In this document: one piece after another, positions 1-4,358 of the stretch
Position numbering within the stretch: position 1 is the stretch's first letter
Layout of the letters: each line of letters begins with the position of its first letter
From: Chloroflexota bacterium
GTDB lineage: Bacteria > Chloroflexota > UBA6077 > FW602-bin22 > JACQUS01
Length of the DNA: 5,495 nt
Assembly (NCBI GenBank): GCA_016210125.1
Contig: JACQUS010000157.1
Coordinates: forward strand, 1-5,495
Reading direction: 5' to 3'
The notes under the pieces: model-generated
What the model was told of the DNA's origin: nothing
The model's input: only the letters and a program-made list of their open reading frames with translations
Database searches by the model: none
Program-made: the position numbers and the translations under genes

Positions 1-2
1 AC

Positions 3-347
3 CTAGTCCACCACGTCGCCCGGCGCATCGAGCAGCGCGAGGCGCTGGAGCGGCGGCTGCGGCGGCTGCTGCAAGCGCCGTATCGCTTTCGCGACCTCGC
101 CGCGGACTTGGCGCGTCGTCGCGTCTCGCTGCCAGATGAGGATGGTGCGGCGCGCGACCGCTGGCTAGCCCTGCTGCGAGCAGTCGGCGACGAGCACCGC
201 CGGGCCGTACGGCAGGAGGGCCTGGCGCTGGTAGGACGCGGGCAGAGCGACGCCACGGCGCTGGCGGCGCTCGAAGGACAGTCGCGGGCGTTCCAGCAGC
301 GGGCGCGCGCGCTGGCACTGCGCCTCGTCGAGCGGGAGCTGGCTTAA
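3..347 (+). CDS. Unrecognised Arg/Ala/Leu-rich helical protein, C-terminal part (5' end outside window)
   Basis: The reading frame is open from the left edge to a TAA at 345-347, giving the last 114 residues of a protein whose start lies outside the window. A TTG at 108 could serve as a start, but the frame continues upstream without a stop and there is no Shine-Dalgarno before it, so I treat the gene as 5'-partial. About one residue in five is arginine, mixed with Ala, Leu and Glu (for example EALERRLRRLLQ near the beginning and RARALALRLVERELA at the end). This predicts amphipathic helices, possibly coiled coil. There are no cysteines, no membrane segment and no catalytic motif. The tail loosely resembles C-terminal helical domains of nucleic-acid enzymes such as DnaG primase, but I cannot support an assignment. 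Codon bias (G/C third positions) matches the other genes, which supports real coding. A strong palindrome begins about 30 bases after the stop. Confidence 0.6.
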   Translation, partial: LVHHVARRIEQREALERRLRRLLQAPYRFRDLAADLARRRVSLPDEDGAARDRWLALLRAVGDEHRRAVRQEGLALVGRGQSDATALAALEGQSRAFQQRARALALRLVERELA

Positions 348-372
348 TATGACAGTGACACTTGCGCTCGCC

Positions 373-476
373 TGTCATTCTTCGCGCCCGTCGGGCGCGA
401 AGAATCCGTACCCCCGTGCCGGTCAGCGCGACAAAGAGGCGGCGGATTCTTCGTCGCTGCGCTCCTCAGAATGACA
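373..476. repeat. Nested palindromic REP/BIME-like element, 104 bp
   Basis: The element has perfect 9-bp outer inverted ends, TGTCATTCT at 373-381 and AGAATGACA at 468-476. It also has a 10-bp inner inverted pair, CGAAGAATCC at 398-407 and GGATTCTTCG at 444-453. It therefore consists of two units facing each other, each opening with the TCATTCT-type end and closing with AGAATCC. In the left unit the centre is a near-perfect hairpin (377-390 pairs with 392-405). In the right unit the centre is a degenerate GC-rich core with only the flanking ATTCT/AGAAT paired. The reverse strand of the right unit reads TCATTCTGAGGAGCG then CAGCGACGAAGAATCC, which I recognise as a widespread dispersed intergenic repeat type in Chloroflexota and other phyla (from memory). 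No clear target-site duplication flanks it. Translations of this repeat (SEERSDEES) are spurious. Confidence 0.8.
377..405. terminator. Strong 14-bp hairpin, possible bidirectional terminator without a T-run
   Basis: Positions 377-390 are the exact reverse complement of 392-405, giving a GC-rich stem with a 1- to 3-base loop. It begins 30 bases after the stop codon of the gene ending at 347, so its RNA form could end or protect that transcript. No U-tract follows on either strand, so this is not a canonical intrinsic terminator. The structure is also simply the left half of the repeat element at 373-476. The terminator role is an inference from position alone. Confidence 0.35.
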
Positions 477-737
477 TGTGCGCCTGTAGCAATAAAGAGA
501 AACCCGAAGCAACGTTTCCGCCGCTCCGGGCTCTCTACGCTTGCGCCGCCTTGCCGCCGTTGGCTTTGCTTGTCGTTCCCGACTTGCTCTGCCTTCGCCC
601 GGCGCCGCAGCGCTTGCGTGCAATCATCATAACCGAAGCAAGGGCACGGCCGCAAGGGGGAAAGCTATCAACATTACCGACTTATGGCCATGAATCCTAT
701 CAGTTTCACGCCGGCGTCCTTCGTTGCGCGCGCGCCC
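477..737. other. Non-coding gap between the palindromic element and the Moco gene
   Basis: No credible gene lies here. Open frames crossing it lack ribosome sites, run through the palindromic repeat and have low-complexity translations. This stretch is less GC-rich than the genes and contains scattered AT patches. It is downstream of the minus-strand gene ending at 738, but I find no hairpin followed by a T-run on that strand, so the terminator of that gene is not visible. Small features are the palindrome ATGGCCAT at 683-690 and a short GC alternation around 724-734. Confidence 0.6.
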
Positions 738-1340
738 TCAGTCGTCCGAGTAGCGCTCCTCACGCCAAGGATCGCCGCGCATATGGTAGCCGTTCTGCTC
801 CCAGAATCCGGCGCGGTCGCGCGTCAGGTACTCGATGCCGCGCACCCACTTCGCGCTCTTCCAGAAGTACAGGTGCGGCACCACGAGCCGCAGCGGCCAG
901 CCGTGGTCGGGCGTAAGGTCCTGGCCGTCGTGACGGTAGGCGAAGACCACGTCGTCGCGCAAGAGATCCTGGAGCGGCACGTTCGTGCTGAAGCCGAGCT
1001 CGGCGTGGACCACGACGAAGCGCGCGTCAGCGAGCGGCGGCGCGAGCTTGTAGACCTCCAAGAACGGGACGCCCTCGAAGCTGTTGTCGAGGCGGCTCCA
1101 CTGCGTGACGCAGTGGATGTCGCAGCGCACGGTCCTCTTGGGCAGCGCCGTGATCTGCGCGTAGCTCAGCTCGACGGGCCGCTCGACCCGGCCGAAGACG
1201 CGGAAGGTCCAGCGCGCCGGGTCGACGCGTGGTACGGGGCCGTAGTGCAGCACCGGCCACTTGTCGGTGAGGACCTGCCCGGGCGGCACGCGCGAGGGGT
1301 CGGCAGCCGACCGCCGGCGGCTGAAGATGTCGAAGGCCAT
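738..1340 (-). CDS. Sulfite oxidase-like molybdopterin oxidoreductase (cytoplasmic, YuiH-type)
   Basis: A complete 200-aa protein of the molybdopterin-binding domain of the sulfite oxidase superfamily. The motif CDIHCVTQWS (residues 73-82) carries Cys77, which lines up with the molybdenum-ligating cysteine of MsrP/YedY (CVEGWS); Cys73 is a second nearby cysteine. Further family hallmarks are WEGV-like FEGVPF (88-93), GWPLRLVVPHLYFWKSAKW (147-165) and GFWEQNGYHMRGDPW (178-192). Length fits the short single-domain bacterial/archaeal subgroup, which lacks the heme and dimerisation domains of true sulfite oxidases. There is no Tat signal or membrane segment, so it should act in the cytoplasm. The physiological substrate of this subgroup is not established as far as I know, so 'sulfite oxidase' names the fold, not the reaction. 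The ATG at 1340 is chosen because GGGAGGA precedes it at correct spacing and family similarity begins here; the open frame extends to 1541 but that extension is low-complexity. It is divergent from lon, and no Moco-synthesis or redox-partner gene adjoins it. Confidence 0.93.
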   Translation of the reverse strand: MAFDIFSRRRSAADPSRVPPGQVLTDKWPVLHYGPVPRVDPARWTFRVFGRVERPVELSYAQITALPKRTVRCDIHCVTQWSRLDNSFEGVPFLEVYKLAPPLADARFVVVHAELGFSTNVPLQDLLRDDVVFAYRHDGQDLTPDHGWPLRLVVPHLYFWKSAKWVRGIEYLTRDRAGFWEQNGYHMRGDPWREERYSDD

Positions 1341-1344
1341 GGCG

Positions 1345-1351
1345 TCCTCCC
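1345..1351 (-). promoter_or_regulatory. Ribosome binding site that fixes the start of the Moco oxidoreductase
   Basis: On the minus strand GGGAGGA ends four bases before the ATG at 1340, with the GGAGG core five bases away. This is a near-ideal Shine-Dalgarno. It argues for the 200-aa product over the longer open frame that begins near 1541. Confidence 0.8.
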
Positions 1352-1427
1352 GATTCAAGGCTAGCGCATCGCGCGTGGCTCGACAACTCGCGCGTAACGT
1401 CGGTCGCCGCTTGTCGTTCCTATCAAA

Positions 1428-1445
1428 GCCGGGCGCGTGCCCGGC
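1428..1445. repeat. GC-rich inverted repeat GCCGGGC-N4-GCCCGGC
   Basis: A perfect 7-bp inverted repeat with a four-base loop lies about 90 bases upstream of the Moco gene start. On the minus strand it is followed by TTTGATAGG (1427-1419), a weak -10-like sequence. It could be a regulator site or a hairpin at the head of the minus transcript, but in DNA this GC-rich it could also be chance. Confidence 0.35.
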
Positions 1446-1668
1446 GCCCCGCGCGGCGACGGCCACCGACCAGTTGGGCTCCGTGGGTGGTGGGGAATTG
1501 AGCGGGACGACAGGGTCGGGCTCCGGGCGGTCGCCGCGCACCCCTCCTCACCGAGCCCGGGCGGCGGGCGATGGAGCGCCGCGTAGGTCCAGCCGGCGGC
1601 GGCCGTAGGCTCGCCACCTCGTCGCGCGCCGGAATTCCTCGCGCTCTCCATCCTCCGCCGGCCGGGCT

Positions 1669-1677
1669 TGGTATGAT
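1669..1677 (+). promoter_or_regulatory. Extended -10 promoter of lon (TGGTATGAT)
   Basis: TG at 1669-1670, one base, then TATGAT at 1672-1677 (five of six matches to TATAAT) form an extended -10 box. No TTGACA-like -35 lies 16-18 bases upstream, which fits an extended -10 promoter. Counting the last T as position -7 puts transcription start at about 1684, two to three bases before the lon ATG at 1687. Confidence 0.6.
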
Positions 1678-1686
1678 AGTCGCGGT

Positions 1687-4023
1687 ATGCCACGACGCAA
1701 GAGCGCGCCGCCGACTTTCCCGGTGCTGCCGGTGCGGGACACCGTCCTCTACCCGCAGATGGTAACCTCGCTGTTCGTCGGCCGCCCGCCGTCGCAGAAG
1801 GCCGTCGAGCACGCCGAGCACGCCGGACTGCCACTGCTGGTCGTCGCCCAGCGCGACCAGGAGAAAGAGGAGGTCGAACCGCCCGACCTGTTCGACGTCG
1901 GCACGACCGCCGCCATCGGCCGCACGCTCAAGATGCCCGACGGCACGCTCTCCGTGCTCCTCCAGGGGCAGGAGCGCGTGCGGGTCGTGGACTGGGTGTC
2001 GGGCGGCGCGTTTCTTCAGGCCGTGGCCGCGCCGCTGCCCGACGAGCGAGTCCAGGAGGACCTGGCCCTCCTGGCGCAGCGCGTCCTCGAGCTGTTCGAG
2101 CACTGCGTGCGCCTGAGCCCGCACCTCGGCCAGGAGGCGTACGTCGCGGCCATGAACGCCGGCGAGCCCGGCCGCCTAGCCGACATCGTTGCCGCGACGC
2201 TCAACCTCACGCTCGCCGAGCGCCAGAGCGTCCTTGAGACCACGCGACCGGACGCGCGGCTGGGGCGCGTTGCCGATCTGCTCGACAAAGAGCTGCGCGT
2301 GCTCGACCTCCAGCGCCAGATTCAGGAGCAGGTGGCGCAGGAGCTGGGCCGCGCCACCCGCGAGCAGGTGCTGCGCGAGCACCTGGCGACCATCGAGCGC
2401 GAGCTAGGCTCGGCCGATCCGTTCCAGCGCGAGATGCACGAACTGCGTGAGCGCGTAGCGACGAGCGATCTGCCGCCGGCTGTGGCCGCGCGGGCGCGCG
2501 AGGAGCTGGACCGTTTGGCCACGCTGCCGCCGGCCGCGCCGGAGGTGGCCATCATCCGCACCTACGTTGACTGGCTGGTCGACCTGCCATGGTGCGCAGT
2601 AAGCGAGGAGGTTCTCGACCTGCCGCGAGCCGAGCGCGTGCTCGACGAGACGCACTTCGGCCTGGAGAAGGTCAAAGAGCGCATCATCGAGTACGTCGCC
2701 GTGCGCAAGATGGCCGGCGCGCAGCTTCGCAGTCCGATCCTGTGCTTCGTCGGCGCGCCGGGTGTGGGCAAGACGTCCCTCGGACAGGCGATCGCCACCG
2801 CCCTCGGCCGTTGCTTCGTGCGCGTGAGCCTCGGCGGCATCCGTGACGAGGCCGAGATTCGCGGCCACCGGCGCACCTACGTCGGGGCGCTGCCCGGCCG
2901 CGTCATTCAGACCATGCGCCAGGCGCGCGTGGTGAACCCCGTGTTCATGCTCGACGAGCTGGACAAGCTCGGGCTCGACTTCCGTGGCGATCCGGCCGCG
3001 GCCCTGCTCGAAGTGCTCGATCCGGAGCAGAACCATGCCTTCAGCGACCCCTATCTTGACCTGCCCTACGACCTCTCCCACGTGCTGTTCATCGGCACGG
3101 CGAACACGCTGGATACCGTGCCACCGGCGCTGGCCGACCGACTGGAGGTCATCGAGCTGCCGGGCTACACCGAGGAGGAGAAGCTGGAGATCGCCCGGCG
3201 TTTCCTCCTGCCGCGTCAGATCGCCGAGCACGGGCTGCCGGCCGGCCACCTTGCGCTCACCACGCCGGCGCTGCGTCAGCTCGTGCGTGGCTACACCCGC
3301 GAGGCCGGCGTGCGCAGCCTCGAGCGCGAGCTGGGAGGCATCTGCCGCAAGCTGGCGCGCCAGCAGGTGCGCCGTTCGGGGCCGGCGCGCCGGCTGACCG
3401 AGCGCATATTGGCGCGCTACCTTGGGCCGCCGCGCTATCGCTGGGGGCTGCCGGAGGCCGAGGACACCGTCGGCGTGACCACCGGCGTGTACTGGAGCGA
3501 GAGCGGCGGCGACCTCGCGCCCATCGAGGTGCAGCTTCTGCCCGGCAAAGGCAAGCTCATCCTCACCGGCAAGCTCGGCGATGTGATGAAGGAGTCGGCC
3601 ACGGCGGCGCTGAGCTACACGCGCGCGCAGGCTCGCGAGCTGGGCATCGCGCCGGACTTCTGCGACCGGCTCGACGTGCACATCCATTGCCCGGCGGCCG
3701 CGCAGCCGACGGACGGCCCCTCGGCTGGCATTGCCATGGCCACGGCGCTCGTCTCGGCGCTGACCCGCCGCCCGGTGCGCCGCGACGTGGTCATGACCGG
3801 CGAGATCACCGTGCGCGGCCGCGTGCTGGCCATTGGCGGCGTGAAGGAGAAGGTGCTGGCGGCGCACCGCGCCGGCGTGCGCACCGTGGTCCTGCCGAAG
3901 CGTAACGCGAAGGACCTCGACGACGTGCCGGCCGACGCGCGGCAAGCGCTGTCCTTCGTGCTGGTTGAGCGCATGGACGAGGCGCTGCGCGCGGCGCTGT
4001 GCGTCGCGCCTGCCGCCGGCTGA
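1687..4023 (+). CDS. lon: ATP-dependent protease Lon (LonA type, EC 3.4.21.53)
   Basis: A full-length 778-aa Lon (E. coli Lon is 784 aa): a cytoplasmic homohexamer that unfolds damaged and regulatory proteins with ATP and degrades them. Residues about 9-200 are the substrate-binding N-domain (FPVLPVRDTVLYPQMV). Residues 200-245 are a coiled-coil linker ending IERELG. The AAA+ module has Walker A GAPGVGKT (356-363), Walker B FMLDELDK (420-427), sensor-1 Asn473, arginine finger Arg485 and sensor-2 Arg543. The protease domain (from about 595) has PTDGPSAG with nucleophile Ser679, TGEIT (704-708) and GGVKEK with catalytic Lys722. Lys362, Asp423/Glu424, Ser679 and Lys722 carry the same numbers as in E. 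coli Lon. Oddities are Ala in place of the usual second residue of GPPGVGKT, and Thr675 in place of the usual Lys of PKDGPSAG. The segment GVTTGVYWS at the protease-domain start is a style I associate with Chloroflexota Lons. The ATG at 1687 has no Shine-Dalgarno and sits ten bases after a -10 box, so the mRNA is probably leaderless. A second lon elsewhere in the genome is possible. Confidence 0.98.
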   Translation: MPRRKSAPPTFPVLPVRDTVLYPQMVTSLFVGRPPSQKAVEHAEHAGLPLLVVAQRDQEKEEVEPPDLFDVGTTAAIGRTLKMPDGTLSVLLQGQERVRVVDWVSGGAFLQAVAAPLPDERVQEDLALLAQRVLELFEHCVRLSPHLGQEAYVAAMNAGEPGRLADIVAATLNLTLAERQSVLETTRPDARLGRVADLLDKELRVLDLQRQIQEQVAQELGRATREQVLREHLATIERELGSADPFQREMHELRERVATSDLPPAVAARAREELDRLATLPPAAPEVAIIRTYVDWLVDLPWCAVSEEVLDLPRAERVLDETHFGLEKVKERIIEYVAVRKMAGAQLRSPILCFVGAPGVGKTSLGQAIATALGRCFVRVSLGGIRDEAEIRGHRRTYVGALPGRVIQTMRQARVVNPVFMLDELDKLGLDFRGDPAAALLEVLDPEQNHAFSDPYLDLPYDLSHVLFIGTANTLDTVPPALADRLEVIELPGYTEEEKLEIARRFLLPRQIAEHGLPAGHLALTTPALRQLVRGYTREAGVRSLERELGGICRKLARQQVRRSGPARRLTERILARYLGPPRYRWGLPEAEDTVGVTTGVYWSESGGDLAPIEVQLLPGKGKLILTGKLGDVMKESATAALSYTRAQARELGIAPDFCDRLDVHIHCPAAAQPTDGPSAGIAMATALVSALTRRPVRRDVVMTGEITVRGRVLAIGGVKEKVLAAHRAGVRTVVLPKRNAKDLDDVPADARQALSFVLVERMDEALRAALCVAPAAG

Positions 4024-4089
4024 GAGCGACGCCGGTGCCATCCCCGTTCGTGCGCTGCCGAGGAGTTCGCAGAGCGGCGCGCTGTTTAC

Positions 4090-4128
4090 CTCACCCCCTC
4101 ACGCCCCCTCTCCACAAGCGGAGAGGGC
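4090..4128. repeat. Dispersed-type hairpin repeat CCCTCTCC-N6-GGAGAGGG downstream of lon
   Basis: Positions 4106-4113 pair perfectly with 4120-4127 around the loop ACAAGC. A pyrimidine-rich arm (CCTCACCCCCTCACGCC) precedes the stem. I recognise this composition as a common intergenic repeat in Chloroflexota-like genomes, from memory. It lies 82 bases after the lon stop and could stop or stabilise the lon transcript, but there is no T-run after the stem, so I do not call an intrinsic terminator. Confidence 0.65.
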
Positions 4129-4167
4129 GACGGCTCACAGGCGTAGGTACATGCACGATTCGCGGTC

Positions 4168-4193
4168 CAGGATAGGGATGCAGGATAGGGATG
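4168..4193 (+). repeat. Perfect tandem duplication of a 13-bp unit (CAGGATAGGGATG x2)
   Basis: CAGGATAGGGATG at 4168-4180 is repeated exactly at 4181-4193 with no spacer. Two copies are enough for slippage variation in copy number. No function is evident; it lies in non-coding DNA between two palindromic repeats. Confidence 0.85.
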
Positions 4194-4237
4194 AACGTCC
4201 AACGGGACCGTACCGCGTGGAGAGGCATCGTCGACGT

Positions 4238-4299
4238 AGGGGCGGCGCTCGCCGCCGCCCGCTGGGGTAGGGGTTCGGGCGGTGACAAGCCCCGCCCCT
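4238..4299. repeat. Inverted pair of a 23-bp palindromic unit
   Basis: The 23 bases at 4238-4260 (+) and those at 4277-4299 read on the minus strand agree at 19 of 23 positions. Both begin AGGGGCGG and end CCGCCC, and they differ only in the central part. Each unit is itself a hairpin: 4240-4247 pairs with 4253-4260, and 4277-4282 pairs with 4292-4297. The two units can also pair with each other across a 16-base spacer. The layout resembles a REP pair (BIME) but is unrelated in sequence to the element at 373-476. GTAGGGG also occurs at 4236-4242 and 4267-4273. Confidence 0.75.
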
Positions 4300-4342
4300 G
4301 CGGAACGAGTGCGACACGCTCCGGGCAATACCTACCGCTGTG

Positions 4343-4348
4343 AGGAGG
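4343..4348 (+). promoter_or_regulatory. Ribosome binding site AGGAGG of the lipoprotein gene
   Basis: AGGAGG lies ten bases before the GTG at 4359, at the long end of normal spacing. An in-frame TGA at 4341-4343 overlaps it and rules out any start further upstream, so it supports GTG as the start codon. Confidence 0.7.
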
Positions 4349-4358
4349 GGGACGGGGA

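Larger units (their letters stand above)
1341..1686. other. Divergent intergenic region between the Moco gene and lon
   Basis: This gap carries the outward-facing control regions of both genes. No open frame in it has a ribosome site or recognisable translation. Visible elements are the Shine-Dalgarno of the minus gene (1345-1351), a GC hairpin (1428-1445) and the lon extended -10 box (1669-1677). I searched by eye for CIRCE (TTAGCACTC/GAGTGCTAA), HAIR (CTTGAGT/ACTCAAG) and a CtsR-type heptad repeat, since lon is often heat-shock regulated, and saw none. Confidence 0.6.

Noticed and set aside
373..476. CRISPR array or phage attachment site
   Set aside because: The repeats are inverted rather than direct and regularly spaced, there is no spacer series, and no cas gene, integrase or tRNA is nearby.
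362..916. Open frames across 344-916 on both strands, including one containing SEERSDEES
   Set aside because: They are translations of the palindromic repeat and of the antisense of the Moco gene, with no ribosome site. SEERSDEES-type peptides are well-known false proteins from this repeat type.
684..1364. 226-codon plus-strand open frame opposite the Moco gene
   Set aside because: It is a shadow of a gene with clear conserved family motifs on the minus strand; its own translation is not recognisable.
1341..1541. N-terminal extension of the Moco oxidoreductase to a start near 1541
   Set aside because: A strong GGGAGGA site precedes the ATG at 1340, family similarity begins there, and the extension is low-complexity without conserved features.
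1341..1686. Heat-shock operator (CIRCE, HAIR or CtsR type) in front of lon
   Set aside because: None of the known consensus dyads could be found by eye on either strand.
2404..4041. 545-codon open frame antisense to lon
   Set aside because: High GC makes long antisense frames. Its translation is His/Arg/Ala-rich and follows the codon bias of lon, which is certain on the plus strand.
4106..4127. Canonical intrinsic terminator for lon
   Set aside because: The stem is good but no T-run follows it, and it is 82 bases from the stop codon. It is better described as a dispersed hairpin repeat.
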